DNA of 64,000 nt from Anthostomella pinea (GCA_963556695.1 CAUWAG010000004.1:2790001-2854000), one strand, 5' to 3'. Numbered from the stretch's first letter, positions 12,901-26,347 are shown. The notes: a model not told the origin generated them from the sequence alone. Program-made: numbers and translations.

Positions 12901-15194
12901 GTCGTGAGGATGCTCAAGGCTCCCAGCCATATATGGGGGATCAGCTTCGGGCCCGGCAAGGCGAAATTCTCGCTGATTCTTTCTCCCGTAAGATCAAGGA
13001 CTAACTGCAAGACGAAAGTTTTCACTTTCCCCGACTCTTCAGGACCCAGGTGGTAGGCGATCAAGCTCGGCCAGCCGGATTAAGGATTTTGGACAGAGGC
13101 TCGACCTCTCGGAAAGACACATGGAGAGCAGAAAAAGATGGTGCTGTCCTGTTATATCTCAAATGCGTTTGGCCAGGTCAGGCTACTCTTGTTTCTCCCG
13201 CCACGCCGAGACGCGTTGAAGCCAATGTCGCGGCTTGCGTGGTCAGAATAGTCGTTGGTCAAGGATCATTCTCATGGCCAGGTAGGAACAACCACCCAGA
13301 GCACACACAGCACAAGAAAGTATAATAGCGCGTCGTACCTCCCGTGCTTACACGTCTCTTTCAGACCTTGAGGTGATTCCGATGATTAGCAGGAATGGTA
13401 TCGAGCGAGTGACGATGATTGTTCAAGCGCTCATCAGAGCATGCTGGCCTTAAAGGTGTGCGTGATATTCAAGCACACAGAAAAAGGCCGCCCGGGATCA
13501 TATACAGCTCGGGCCTCTACGACGCCTTAACCGTAAGAATCATGAAGACCTTGATATAGACAAGAGCATGGCTCATTATATACTATAGAGTAACATCAGC
13601 TCCCTGGGACCGATCATAAAATGTTGGGAACCTGAAGTCTCCCAACGACGCCTTCCTGTGATGATTACAGGCTGTGAAGATAGTCAAGCGAGAATAAGGT
13701 AGATGCACATGAACATGCTCAGCCCTATGCTAATCAATGTCTTCATTTTGACCTTGTGCGCTTGAGTGCTGGCCGTCATCAACAACCCTGACCTGATTCC
13801 ATCGTCACGAAGTCGTGCCACAGTCACCAAGGCATGGAATAGACGACCTATAGCGAAACAAGTTATGAACGAACGACGGTAATCGAAAGAGGGCGTTGAG
13901 CATGTCCAGCAGACCGAGCCCCTGAGATGATCCGGGCTTCTTAACACGCATGCGTCTTCTTCCACCCTCGACAGGCGAGACCCTTCAACAGGCGAGCAAC
14001 AACACAAGCTCAAGCTGACGCAAGTCCATCCGCTGTTAGAAACACAGTAGGGATCCCCTCTGGACCACGAACCGACTCGATTTGATCAGCAAAGCCCCTT
14101 TTGCCCCACGCGCGTTGTAGGTTTTCCATCTTCATCATCGGCGGCGGCGGCAGGAAGTATGAAAGGTTGAAGCGACTCCACGCTTTCGTCGTCCAAACAC
14201 CCCAAACCGAGGAGGAATCACCACTGACGGGGTACATCGCTTAGCCGAACCTTGAGTCTTTCTCAGCCTGTGCAGGAAAACCGAATTGGAAGGTCAGCTT
14301 GAAGTAGGCCTCAAGCATAGGGGCAGGCCAGCGAAAGCGCCGGATACAGCGTGTAGAGTGATACATCGACCAGCTCCCATTGCCTGTAACTACGCGGCAG
14401 GTGCTTCGCAATGGAAGACAGCTGTGCTTCGTACGACAGCTACGCATCTACCGACTAGGTAAGTGACCATGGGCCACTTGAGTAAGATGCTGTCGTCCAT
14501 CAGTGACCCGTGAAGTCGTAGAATATCGAGCCCTTGAACACCGGCTTTCGGCCACCACGGAGTGGGCCTGAACCTCAACACGGACTAATCATCGAAGCAC
14601 CATGGAGAATTGACCAGTGTAAAAACAGAGCATCACAAGCGGCGCCGAGGCCTAAATGGACGCATATTGTTCGGCCTGCGCACGCAGCTGGATGAAAACG
14701 CCAAGGGCACGGGTTCATCGGCAAAGAAAGGTCCACTGATCAGCATAAAGAGAGACAACTAGGTCGACGGCTTCGTCGGAAACCGACCTGCAGGCTTATC
14801 GTGAGCATGTATGAGAGCTCAGCAGGAGCAGTCGTTATGATCAATGGTTCATTAAAACCAAACCAACCCATATCTGATCGAAAATACCTCTGATGGTTCA
14901 ACATCAACGTTATTGATGTCTTCCATTTCGTGCCACATGAGGGGCTTGAGGGCTGTTACTTTAGAAGCTGCTTCGTCATCGTGAGCAGAAGCAGGTTTGG
15001 CTCGTCAAAAGCGGCTGCTCTCACCGGATGATGCAGGACGACGGGAGTCTGGTGCTTTACAAGCCCCACCCCGATGACAATTGCATCATCACGACATGAG
15101 CTCACTCCACGTTCACCACCGCATCCATTAATAACTTCACCCGAACAACCTCAATAGTATCCACCAACGTCTGCAATCACCAGAAGCATCCACC
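10000..15194. other. Gene-poor region before the HAD gene
   Basis: About 5 kb with no recognisable gene. Open frames are short and interrupted. A three-unit tandem repeat lies at 12121-12219. The minus-strand stretch 14010-14580 contains three short frames (63, 68 and 75 codons) with no recognised family. The last 200 bases should hold the promoter of the HAD-family gene at 15195. Confidence 0.4.
12121..12219. repeat. Tandem repeat, about 34-38 bp unit, 2.7 copies
   Basis: Three consecutive units share the core GCCRGTATCATCCATGAA (the third has GGATCATCCTTG) and are joined by AGACACGG. Unit starts are at about 12121, 12155 and 12193. The third is partial and more divergent. It lies outside any supported gene. 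Confidence 0.75.
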
Positions 15195-16028
15195 ATGGCC
15201 TCCGAACCCCCAGAAGCGCTGAAGAACATCAAAGCCCTCACCTTCGACGTCTTCGGCACCGTCGTCGACTGGCGCTCCACCGTGCACGACGAGCTCGTCA
15301 GCCGCGCGCAGTCGAAGCTCGACAGCGACTCACCTCACTCCAACACGCTGCCCAGCACTCTACAGAGCCGTCTCCGCGGCCTCACGGACGACGACTGGGC
15401 GCAGTTCGCGCAGGAGTGGCGCGACAGCTACATGCACTTCACGCGGTCCTTCGTGCCGGGCGAGACGGCCTGGAAGGACATCGACACGCACCACCACGAC
15501 AGCCTGCAGGTGCTCCTGCAGAAGTCTTACCTGAATGGCCTCTACTCGCCCGCCGAGGTGCGCGAGCTAAGTCTTATCTGGCATCGGCTGCGGCCTTGGG
15601 ACGACGCGGCGGCGGGGATCCGCGCGCTCGGCACGCGGGGGCTCGTGACGGCGACGCTGTCGAACGGCAACCAGGCGCTGCTGCGGGACCTGAACGCGCA
15701 GGGCGGCGGGCTGGGGTTTAAGAAAATTGTGTCGACGGCCGACTTTGGCGCCTACAAGCCGCACCCGAGCACGTACCTCGGCGCGGCTGCGGCGCTCGAG
15801 TGTCGGCCCGACGAGGTCGCCATGGTGGCCGCGCACCTGGGGGACCTGCAGGCCGCGAGGTCCTGCGGGCTTCGGACTATTTACGTGGAGAGGCCGCGCG
15901 AGGAGGCGTGGGCGCAGGATGCGGCTCGGTACCGCGAGGCGCGCGGTTGGGTTGACATCTGGGTTGGGCAGGGCGAGGGCGGGTTTCAAGAGGTGGCCAG
16001 GCGCTTGGGCATCAGCCCTGATGAGTGA
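15195..16028 (+). CDS. HAD-superfamily hydrolase, 2-haloacid dehalogenase-like
   Basis: A single-exon gene of 277 residues starting at an ATG in a CACC context. The HAD Rossmann-fold motifs are in order: motif I DVFGTVVDW with nucleophile Asp18; motif II LSNGN with Ser156-Asn157; motif III lysine Lys188 in YKPHPSTY; and a motif IV-like stretch AAHLGDLQAARSCG. This arrangement fits the type II (L-2-haloacid) dehalogenase-like subgroup, which is common in fungi and mostly uncharacterised. The true substrate cannot be told from sequence; a phosphatase or dehalogenase is equally possible. There is no signal peptide or membrane segment, so it is probably cytosolic. Coding GC is clearly higher than the surroundings. 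Antisense frames over it are shadows. Confidence 0.9.
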   Translation: MASEPPEALKNIKALTFDVFGTVVDWRSTVHDELVSRAQSKLDSDSPHSNTLPSTLQSRLRGLTDDDWAQFAQEWRDSYMHFTRSFVPGETAWKDIDTHHHDSLQVLLQKSYLNGLYSPAEVRELSLIWHRLRPWDDAAAGIRALGTRGLVTATLSNGNQALLRDLNAQGGGLGFKKIVSTADFGAYKPHPSTYLGAAAALECRPDEVAMVAAHLGDLQAARSCGLRTIYVERPREEAWAQDAARYREARGWVDIWVGQGEGGFQEVARRLGISPDE

Positions 16029-19000
16029 GTGAGTGACAATGCGATATTACGAGATTTGCGCGATTTGCTTCAGTTGGGCAGGCATGCTACCTACTCCTTG
16101 GGACAAGCGAAGTATCCCAGGAGGTTAGAGGTTGTGATTAAGGGATGGCTGTCGTCGCCGGATGAGCCGCTGCTCGCACAAAGTGACAAGTGATGTATCA
16201 ACGCGATATGTGAGCAAAATGGACGCCCGGCACACCGAGTCTCGACTACCCGAGTCTGCGGGCGCCCCACGCCACGCACACAGTAGGGCGTGATATGTAG
16301 CTGAACAATTTTCTTTCAGCTAGGGCTGCGCTGCGAGTTGGGAGATGAAGCCGGCAGGCAGGCAGACACGCGCGGGATGCCGGCCGCAAATGTCGGTGAC
16401 GGTGATGCCCAACCATGACAGCATGAGACGCCGTAGCGGCGGACAGATGGTGTTGGCGCTAGTCTCGACGCCCAAAGCGACTCGTGAGACGCCGGGTTTT
16501 GCTTCATCTCGGGCCCGGTAAGCCATTTTGACCCCCTTGAATGGATGGAATTAGTACTTTCGGGTGTTGGCTAGGTCATCAAAACCCGACAGAGACGATC
16601 CAGAACCGCCGGGTCGCTGTTGGAAGTCTGTTCTGGCAACGCGTCACGTCATGTCATTGCGCTGCTTCGCTCCCAAGGTTCCGAGACAAACGCCCATGGC
16701 GCCAAAGGTGCCCGCGTTGAGCTCAGAAAGGCAAAGTTGTCGGACGATGCGGCGTGCGGGAAGTGTATGCCTGCGTGTCTTGATGGGACGGGTCCAATTT
16801 GTCGTGTTGATGGTCCTCATGAAAGCCACACCTGCGCCGCCGTTCATCGGCACCGGTAGATGCAGATGGTAAGTCCTCTGTGCACTGGGTTACGACCCTG
16901 ACAGTGATATGAGCGTAGACTGCGCCCATCAAGCGTGACCGCTACGGCGAATGGGCTACATAATGTAGGTATAGGTAGAGCTTACCATATTAGGTGGCCG
17001 TGCCGTGGCCGACCCATGGGCACGGAAAAACGAAGAGGTATATATCGGAATATGTGCATGCTGATCCGAGGCATGCGGTTCTCGAGAAATCCTTGAATGA
17101 TGTCGTATCGGTAGCCATGCGACCGTCGCACCTAGCCCCTGGCCTGAAGCGGCAACCAAACTCGAAAGGAAACCGGTCACTCTCACATGCAGAGCTCATC
17201 ACTTGCGAGTCGTGAGGTCTCCGGCTCGGAACTTTGCAGCTATCAAGCCAATTGGGCTTGGCTGTTCGCTTGAGTCGTCGTCTAGTTCCCATAACAGTTG
17301 TTAAGGCGTTAGATGGCACCCCTTGGCATCTATGCCATGGGAAACCAGGCCCTGCATGGAAGCTTCTGACAGGCTTGAGCCAGGAAAAAGGCAGGGCGCC
17401 ATCAACGGTTCGACATGGCCTTCACCGGATGCCTCCTGAGTCCTGACTCTTATGCGTCAGAAGATACCCAGCGCCTGGGACTCGTGCCAGATGTCGGAAT
17501 GGACAGACAGTGCCTGTGGTCCCTGGGATCCCCGGCTTGCATTCGAGCACATGCATGTATGCAGAGCAGACAGGCAGGCATCACGACGGCGTTGAAAATT
17601 TGGGATTGCCGTCGGTCCCAGGCTTCGATATGCCAGCGGTGTGCAGGAATGAGGGAGCTCTTCTGTCTTCCGTTTGATGTTGGTGGCCCGTGGTCACGGA
17701 GGTCGTCAAGAAACCGTTGCCCACCCACTCACATACCGTACCTTACCTTACCTAACCCAAGAGCGTGTCCTCGAATGACCATATTGTGGCATTGTAGCCA
17801 GCAGGGACGGGACATTTGGGCCTGCATGTCACCGGCTAAGTGACACGGCAGATGATAAGTTCAGTTGGAGGGAGCAGCAAAAGTTGAATGATGGGGGGGA
17901 GGATACGCTCAAAATGCCCACCAATCTGAGCAGTGAAATACTCGAGTATCAGCCTGACCTACATGCACTCAGCTCATGTATTATATCAAACAAAGTCGCA
18001 ACGACGATGAGCGTGGAACAGCCTTGCAATTGAACCGGGCGAAAACTAACCCCCACGACTGACCCCCACGACTAGACCCTCACTCGCATCATTCCGCAGC
18101 CCTAGGATTGAAAGTTCAAACCCTCAAGCTTCCATCAAGTGGGCATTAAATACCTTCCTAGCATGCGGACACCTGCCGATGTACTGTCCAGTGATCGTGC
18201 GAGGACAACAAAGAGGAAAAAGCATATTATTTCCTCACGGGCCGCTGCTTACTTACTTCCTTCCACATGCCTTTGGCCTTGACGACGAAAAGCACCAAAT
18301 GTAGGTATACGATGTTGTACTGTTACGACACACCCACGACCTTTATTGAGGCTCTTTCATATGGGGGCCATCACTTTCGACAATATCCGCCTTCGTTGTC
18401 CGTCCGTCCATGCTGGACACATCATCCGGTTTCTTGTACAGGACGCATGGCCTTGCAAGGAAAGTTAAACAAGACCCTTCTAGGTTGCTACTTTGCCTAG
18501 CCGTCAGCCAGCGGCGCATTGCTTTGGCTGACTGTTCCGTTACATACCGTAGTAGATACGTACCTTCGGGTCAGCGATGCATGTGGGATCATCTGGGATG
18601 TGGGATGATAGGTAAACCGTCAGCCACACAGCATGTAGGCCACAGCTGTTTGTTTCGGTACATGTAATCCATCACACCTCCACAGGACTCGTTGGGTGTG
18701 CTCCTGCAGCCTGCTCCAACATAGTCCCTGGTGTTTTCCTTCTATATATATCTGCTTACATCGATACGGGTATCTACGTTTCTTACTTACAACTGATGTA
18801 ATTACCTGACTAAAATACCTGAGAGTCGGGACTTGGATACGGATAGAAAGATACGCCGACTCCAGGGCTGCTTTGAGTCTCCACGTCATCTCGGCTTCTC
18901 ACTTTATCCTGGTACCCAAACCACCCAGCCATGGTGTCCGACTTAAGCTTGCTCACTTCCCAATCCCAATCCCAAGCCCAAGCCCAAGCCCATTTCCCAG

Positions 19001-19848
19001 TCACAGATCAGTCAGGCAAGTCTTATTAGACTCCCAGCGCAGGGTCCTGCTGCTAGCTTGATAGAAGGCTTGTGCTCTACTACTTGAGAGTACTCACCGT
19101 CGCCATAGCGTACCTCTGGCGATATAGCCCGTCGTGTTTATTTAGTTGAACATTAGACCCTGTCCATCCAGGCCGGCGGCCTGTGGTCATACCTAGGTAG
19201 GTAGATAATACTTGGCAGCAGTGGCAGTACTGTAGTAGGTAGTCTGTAGTCTGTAGCTTTAATGTTGTAGCCTGTGGGATTGAATCTGGATGCTTACATA
19301 CGCCTCGAGACGGGACTGGAAGCTCGGACCCGACCCACCAAAATCCCATTCTCCACAGCCCAGAGCCCAGAGCCCACAGGCCAGTGGCCCAGTCCAACAC
19401 AACAACCTTAGGCCTTGTCCCTCCTCTTCCCATTCTCCATTTCTCGTTTCTCCCGGGCACGCAACCGCAGCAGCACGACACAGAAAACCTACGCCGTGGT
19501 CGAGCCAGCCCACGATCCCACGATCAACGAGTCGCCCCATCCGTGCCCAACTGTGCCCATCCGTGCCCGTCTGTGCCCGCAAGCGACCCCTCACACGCTC
19601 TCGCTGCCTGCCACCTCCATCGATCTCGCTGCTCTCTCTGACGCCTGCCTCCTGACGCCTGCCTCCTGACTCCCGCAGCCCGCATCCCGTCGCCTGCCCG
19701 ACCGCCCACACTGCGGAGCCTCTCGTCTTCGACCACCGCAAGCAGACCTCTTCCTGCCGCCACACTCTGATTCCCGCCTATTTTCAACTCCCCGCATATC
19801 ACGCCCGATACTCGCCTGGTCCAGCGGCGGCCGCGCTGTTACATCACG
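16029..19848. other. Gene-free interval between HAD gene and rasB
   Basis: No coding region is supported. Features are simple repeats: CCCAAT/CCCAAG hexamers at about 18957-18992, AGAGCCC units near 19350-19380, and CCGTGCCC- and GACGCCTGCCTCCT-type repeats at about 19545-19670, just upstream of rasB. The last 400 bases are pyrimidine-rich, as in many fungal promoters and leaders. Confidence 0.45.
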
Positions 19849-20661
19849 ATGTCGCCACGGATGGTGTTATACAAGCTGGTGGTGCTAGGCGATGGTGGTG
19901 TCGGCAAGACAGCTCTGACTATTCAACTATGTCTACAACATTTTGTCGAAACTGTACGTCCTGCTAGCCTTTGATTGCGCTCAGTGGCGAGATGCTTGTT
20001 GCCTGCCAGCCGTGATCGCCAATTACGAGTAATGACTGACTGTGACTCCCAGTACGACCCGACAATTGAGGACTCGTACCGAAAACAGGTCGTCATAGAC
20101 GGCGCAGCATGCATGCTTGAAGTCCTAGACACGGCCGGCCAGGAAGAATACACCGCCCTGCGAGACCAGTGGATCCGAGACGGCGAGGGTTTTGTCTTGG
20201 TATACAGCATCTCCTCCCGATCATCTTTCTCCCGAATCAAGAGGTTTCACCACCAGATCCAGCGAGTAAAGGAGTCATGTCAATCATCACCAACCTACCC
20301 AGGCTCGCCGATAGCCGCTGCAGTGCCTGCGAGTGCCGTACCTGTCATGCTTGTGGGCAACAAGAGTGATCGCGTGACGGAGAGAGAGGTGTCGACACAA
20401 GAAGGACATGCCCTAGCGCGAGAGCTGGGCTGCGAGTTCGTCGAGGCATCAGCCAAAAACTGCATCAACGTTGAGAAGGCCTTCTATGACGTCGTCAGGA
20501 TACTGCGCCAGCAACGAGAAGCCTCACAGCGGCCACAACAGAATGCCACTGGTCGCCGAGAGCGAACCCAAAACGGGGATGCTCGTCCCGAACGCGACCC
20601 CAATCGATATAGGAGAAGGACCTCTGGTCGTGGTGGCGGAGGGAAGTGCGTGATATTATGA
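19849..20661 (+). CDS. rasB: Ras-family small GTPase, RasB/Ras-2 type
   Basis: This GTP-binding switch controls polarised growth, conidiation and wall integrity in filamentous fungi. Two exons, 19849-19953 and 20053-20661, flank a 99-nt intron (GTACGT donor, CTGAC branch, CAG acceptor) and encode 237 residues. P-loop GDGGVGKT is at 14-21, switch [10 protein letters not shown] at 36-44, switch [10 protein letters not shown] at 61-68 with catalytic Gln65, the guanine-binding NKSD at 138-141, and SAK at 168-170. The insertion after RVKESCQSS and the [13 protein letters not shown] start distinguish RasB/Ras-2 from the RasA type. A charged, Gly-rich tail ends in the CaaX box CVIL. Leu in the last position favours geranylgeranylation, so membrane attachment is expected. 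No activating substitution is seen at the P-loop glycine or at Gln65. Confidence 0.95.
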
Positions 20662-23338
20662 ACATACATTCGCCACGATCGTGCAGCCTCATCGTGAGCT
20701 TTCGCACCGGCCGAGACGATACTCGACAATAACGATGTTCTCTTTTGGTCATGTGTATTTGGTGTCGAAATAACTGCTTGACTGCTACGGACTCTGTCAT
20801 GGGTACGCGCCACCACGACAACAATGACGACCTAGGTTGTCACTATGTTCATACACTTCTGACAGTCTGATCCTGTCTCCCTCCTTTATACTCCTTGGAC
20901 ATCATCCAACCGGACAACCGGCTTCCGACCTTGGCGAACGGCGTACGTACTTAAAAGCGGCATCATATTGGGCGCAAATACCTTGTTTTCACTTGACAGA
21001 AGGCGGAAAGAAGCAGATGTGTTTTGCAAGAACGAGAAGCAAGACAAGAGCGCACGGGCAGCCGGTGGTGTTCTGGAGTCACGGGTACGGTCTTCTGCCC
21101 TCGGTCAGAAATCATTTTCACAGGCTGTCTTTTGCACACAATCCTGTTGTTGATATTGCCATACCATGTTGGATGTTCTCATGAACGGCCAAGATGTCAC
21201 GTTCGGGAGACTTGAAGGGAGTGTGGAATCAGTTGGGGCTGGGGTTCAAGGCTCTCCTGGTTTTGCAGCCTGCAGCTCGAGCTATCATAGTCGCAACCCT
21301 TGTTGGGAGGCCTTGAGTCTATAATCAATGGACAGACCATCTGATCATGCCTACTTCCCTTCTGCCTCCGTGACGGTTACAAGCTGATATGATAAAGGCT
21401 GTGTGCTGTCTATTTTCCTGATTCTTGATCCTGTCTCGGAGATTGTCTTATCAACCCCACCAGCCCCGATATGGTATAATGGGTGGGGACTTGGGATGTT
21501 TCACTTTCCACGTAAAAAAAAACACTTCGAGGTCACCATCGTCCAACCAGCTCCCAAAGGATGATCCTTACAGCCTGAGGCGTGTGAAGCCAAGGACCCG
21601 GGATAGTCCTGCATCTATTCACCCAAATCCGTCATAATTCATGCAATGATAGTACAGCGCATGCGGGAGAGCCAGGATCCGGGGGGCTTTTGTTGGTCAG
21701 GTTCGTGCTGCCGCCAGGAAAGTTCTTCTTTCTGTTCCACCGACTTTCCGAGTCCTCGCCAACGTGCTGCTCCCTACCGTGCACGATGCTGGTTTTATAT
21801 CAGACTTCGATTAGAGGAAATATACGGTGTGCTAAAGGGCCGGCCGGCTAGCAGGCAGGTAGGTAGGTGGATTTTCTTCTTTAAGCGACGACGGCATTCT
21901 AGCGACTGGAAGCATCTAGAGAGTCACTTCAATACACAACTCGCAAGTGCATATTCATGATCTATCATATGGGGTGAGTCCTACTAGTCTCGACTTAGCA
22001 GTTTGTTCGACCAGCATTGCCAAGCCCAAACTATCCTGGGTAGATGGATGCGGGAATGTACCTTAGTTTACATACCTAAGGTGCCTTGAAAACAGTATCG
22101 CTCTACAGTATGGAAGCAAGAAATACATTCTCGACCCTCGCATATATGCAATTTGCCCCTACCCCGAACTGGCTGCCCCTCCGTTTCCTCACTGCCCCTC
22201 CGGCATTTGTCTTCCAACATTAAAGAAGAGCGCGGTAACAGACCTGTTTGGGCTTTGGGAGAGTGATGCATAAGAAGAAGAAGAAGCCGAGTGAACCAAT
22301 ATGAAGCTTGTTGTACATTAGGTTTGCAGGCAGCGAGCGAAGTGAGTGCGTGCGCACTCACGTCAATAATGGCATTAGCATGATGGACAGTCCTGGAGGC
22401 GCTGCACCGTCACAGACTCGCAGCAGCATCATTATCATAAAAGCAACCTGCCGCGGCGCTTATTGCTTACTAGGTACCTAGTTACACGTTGCTCGTTACA
22501 TGCTTCTGCTTATGTAAATACATCCCTTCTCTGGGTCGTGTAAGGTATGCTTATTTTCGGTAGTGCTACTAGATAGGTACATGATGTCGCTTCCGGTTCG
22601 GTATTTCTTTCTTCGACTTTTCTTCCTACCTACCTAATTCCTCTGCCGTCTTTCTCTGCCGTCTGTCTGACCGCAAGTACCTTTATGCATGTAAGTCGTG
22701 GCTGCAACAGCGGTCGCTTGGGGAGTTCCCATGTGTGATCTATGTATGCAGGTTGCCCATCTAGTACACATGTCACATGGGCCGGGGAGTTACCTTATTA
22801 AGTAAGTACTTAATGTAAGGCTCCTCGACTACCCGCCCGTCACGTGGCAGACAGCTATATGTTTGTAGGTGTGTTCGTAGGTAGGCGGAACGTAGCTACA
22901 GCTACTATAGGTAAGGTAGTGATGAGTTCAACTTGTATAATGATACGGATAGAAGCAAAGTCGCTGGCAGGCAGACAGGCGCAAAGAAGCAAGCAAAATG
23001 TACCGAAGGATTCTAGGTAGGTTCTTGGCACCTCTGGGGTTGCAGGTTGGGGTGGTCCCCTTGGCCTGAGCTGGAGGTGGCTTGCATCCGCCGGGACCCG
23101 GAACATCGACCCGGGACCGGCTCCAGGACCTCGATGGGCGTCCGCTCGTTCTGAACTTGGCAGAGGGGTACGCCCGCCTCTTGCGTGCAGGAAAGAATTT
23201 GCTAGTATGTACGTACGCCTGTGTAATAAAGTATGGTTCCGCGATGGTATCGGGCTGGTGGTGGCCAACGATGCCAGACGTCGAGTCTGGATGACCTGGA
23301 AGTCTGCTGTGGACCCCGAGCATCTGTAGAACTGGTTA
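20662..23338. other. Gene-free interval left of the AT-rich island
   Basis: Nothing coding is supported. The first part should be the rasB 3' region. Composition is ordinary until about 23340, where a TIR element and the AT-rich island begin. Short TAGGTAGG/CCTACCTA tracts occur around 21850-21870 and 22625. Confidence 0.45.
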
Positions 23339-23913
23339 CACTTACCTGCCATAAGTCTCCGAGCATCCCCGCATTTACACCAAAATGCCCTACATTTACC
23401 CTTTTATAACTAAAGACCTAAAGCTTTTTAAAATGGGAGATTATAAAGGACTAATATTTAAAATGCTGAAGTTTTCGTGACTAATTTCTAAATATTTATT
23501 TTCTTAGCGACTAAAAACTTAGAAATATATAAAAGTTTAAAACTAAAATTTTTAAATATTAATGAAGTTATAAAAGATGTTTATAAAATTATATAAGTTA
23601 TAATAAAGTTACATAATATTACATAACATGTAATATACGCATAAGACGAAAAACCTTATTCGATGTTTTTTTTTAAATTAGATATCTTGAAATGTTATTT
23701 TTATCGAAAATTTCATCTTTAAAGTAATATTTACGACCTTTATCTTTAAGATATCAAAGCTTCTAAATAAGTCATTTCAATTTTCCAGTATATTTAACTA
23801 TAAGTGCTATAAGTATCTAAGTTGTATCTATTTTACTCGATTTATTACGATAGGTAAAGTTGGGGTGTTTTAGTGTAAAACAGGGATGCTCAAAGACTTA
23901 TGGCCTGGGAGTG
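23339..23913 (+). mobile_element. 575-bp non-autonomous TIR element (MITE-like), copy 1
   Basis: The element is bounded by inverted repeats beginning CACTTACCTGCCATAAGTC on the left and ending GACTTATGGCCTGGGAGTG on the right. It is flanked by TA on both sides (23337-23338 and 23914-23915), as expected for Tc1/mariner-pogo type insertion. Inside the termini are GAGCATCCC and mirrored GGGATGCTC blocks. The interior is AT-rich with no coding capacity. A second copy in the opposite orientation is at 40562-41148. The right terminus has CAAAGAC where the other copy has CGGAGAC, consistent with G-to-A (RIP-type) change. Any autonomous partner is not in this window. Confidence 0.85.
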
Positions 23914-24585
23914 TACCTATAATAGGCGCTGTTTAAAAGTGGCAGCAGAAATTACGCTTATGCCTCGTGCTAACCATGCGAATCAGAAGATCCTTAGCGC
24001 GACATTTCTTTACAGCAGTCTTATTAATAAGTATCGTGCCTTTAATTATTAATATTGACGTGTTATTTAAAAGATACTGTTAATATTTAAAGGTAATTAA
24101 CATTAAATATCATTATAAATATTCTCGCCGTTATTATTACTACCGCTAGCAGCTAGCATATACTACCGTATAATAATAATACTTATAAATATACTTAACG
24201 TATATTTATTCGAAGGTATATTTATTTATTTAACTTATATTTTAATAGTTAGTTTTAAAAAGACTTAGTTTTAACGCTTGATATTTTAAAAACCTGTTTT
24301 CAATAGTTTAATACCTCATGGACATAGTTTTAACGCTTTAATCTTTTAATCTTTTAAAACTAAAAATTGTTTAATTAATTAAAGGTTTTATATAAAAGCT
24401 ATTAATAGTATAACTATTTAAAAAGTGCTTTTATATATATATAAAAGTAAATATAACGGTATATTAAACTAGGGCCGTTTATTAAATCAGGCCCTTAATA
24501 TACCAATCTTTGATCGCATATTTATGTTATTAAATAACGCAAAAGAAACTATTATAAATTAAAACAGCTACAAATTAAGTGTATA

Positions 24586-24638
24586 ACGTAGCTGATAAGC
24601 GAGTTGGCATTATAAGCGAGTTGGCACTCGTCATGAAC
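24586..24638. repeat. Left TIR of Fot1-like element, two 17-bp units
   Basis: Starts ACGTAGCTGA, carries two AAGCGAGTTGGCA-type direct units, and ends CACTCGTCATGAAC. It matches the reverse complement of 26393-26462 except for one missing unit and a few transitions. Confidence 0.9.
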
Positions 24639-24691
24639 ACTCTAACTGCTATGTGAAATAACTTCACCACAACGCATTCAATTCAATTCAA

Positions 24692-26347
24692 TCAATTAGA
24701 TTCCTCTTCTTCAGAGATTTCCATCTTTATTGTATAAGTTTGTGTATTATGACCAGTGTTGCCGCAAATGCCACACCGTCGCTCACGCGCTGCTGTCCTC
24801 CTTGGATGACAACTATCTTCACCCATTTCCTGTCTTGCCAGCTTAGTACTATCCTTTATAGCCTGAACACTTATTGCATCTTTAATAAAAAATATTTCTC
24901 TTTTTATTATATATTTATGTTTTGTTTTCTAGCGTTCATTTAGTAAGTGATTGACCTCCTCTAGCTTACGGACCCGGGAATCAATCAAAGCGACATCATG
25001 TATAAGACCATATATAGCCTTTAAAAACGAGCTCAATGTATTAATTATTGATGTAGGTGAGCTTCTTTGATGGGTTTTGACTCAATTTTGGATATAAACT
25101 AATTGGTTTACCGCTTCATTAATAATAATAGGCGTCTTTAAAGTCCAAGTAGTGGGTGGCAGATTGGGGTCTGGTGACGGTGTTCGTACGACAGCGACAA
25201 CATCCAGCTCTGAAATGACACTTTTTGGGTCAAAAAGAATAAGGCCAGTGGCACTGAAACCTGCTCGGATGTTTCTTGGTATTATTACAGCATTGTGTGC
25301 TTCATAAAATGCTGTGAGGAAGTCCTCTTTTGAAACATGGGTTATATGACGCCGGATGAGATCCTCAATTGAGCGACCATAAGCTCATTTGAGTGGGCTG
25401 AAACAACTGACATCTAAAGGCTGGAGCCTATATAATGAGTAGGCAGGCATACAAAGAGTAATGATGCCATTGTTCTGACAATAATCCTCAAAGACCTGGG
25501 AATGATGGCTTTTGTGACCATCTAAGATGGGGAGGCGTTTACCGGCAGTCATACGTGGTCTGGTATACTTATCGAAATGCTGAATCCATTTCAAACTGAG
25601 CTCATTTGTAGTCCATCCGTTATCAGACACAGCCACCTTCCAATTGCGTGATAATGTCATGTCGCAATACCATAATACGAGGTGGGGTTTGCCTTGTAGA
25701 ATGATGAATAGCGGGACCACCTAACCATCAGCATTGATGGCAGAGATTGCTGTAGACTATTCTCTGTTGCCTTGCTGAGCTTGTCTAGGCCTGCCACTTC
25801 TTTTGGTGCTTGTGATGGCCATGCCAGACCTAATAATGCCTATCATAAACCTAGTCTCATCAAAGTTATAAATGTCCGCGTCTTGGATACCATGTTTTGC
25901 GATTACTGCTGCAACTTGGCAAAACCACGCGCAATACGCGTCTGGATCTTTGTTTAAGACCCTCTGGTAGTTTATCTTCCAATAAAAACGCGTCTGGAGG
26001 CCTGGTGTACGTTTAATGAAGTTGCGTGTCCAGTTCTTTCCAACGCGTGCAGCACCAGCTGCTGCCAACAATTGATTTGCCATATCTTCAACATAACTAT
26101 GCAGTGGTGGAAATGCTTGCGCATCCAGGTCAAAATGGAAGGAAAGAATGGCATTCTCTTCGGAAACCATAAGTTTCAAAGTATTAGGCATGCTGTCGCG
26201 TTGTGATGGCATTCCTTTGATTCTATTGCTCAAAGTGGAACGAGGGATGTTAAAGAGTTTCGCAAGCTGAAATATAGAAATATAAGGGTCACCTCATTTA
26301 GCTTGGACAGCTAGCTGTAAGTCTGATTCATTGTAACGTAGTGCCAT
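24692..26347 (-). pseudogene. Fot1/pogo-family DDE transposase, six in-frame stops
   Basis: From an ATG at 26347 (MALRYNESDLQ) to a stop at 24692-24694 the sequence is one continuous frame of 552 codons, with no indels. It is broken by premature stops at 26294-26296, 25757-25759, 25721-25723, 25385-25387, 25082-25084 and 24929-24931. An N-terminal helix-turn-helix/CENP-B-like DNA-binding region comes first. The DDE catalytic core follows, with IYNFDETRF (first Asp), LPILDGHKSHHS (second) and LQPLDV (third). A coiled C-terminal region ends with a CGICGNTGHN zinc-knuckle-like motif, typical of fungal members. CAG-to-TAG and CGA-to-TGA changes explain at least some stops and fit point-mutation decay. 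It cannot make full-length transposase as it stands. Confidence 0.92.

Noticed and set aside
14010..14581. Gene made of three short minus-strand frames
   Set aside because: The frames cannot be joined by convincing introns and match no family that I recognise.
18957..18992. Telomere-like repeats
   Set aside because: The hexamers are CCCAAT/CCCAAG, not CCCTAA, and the array is short and interstitial.
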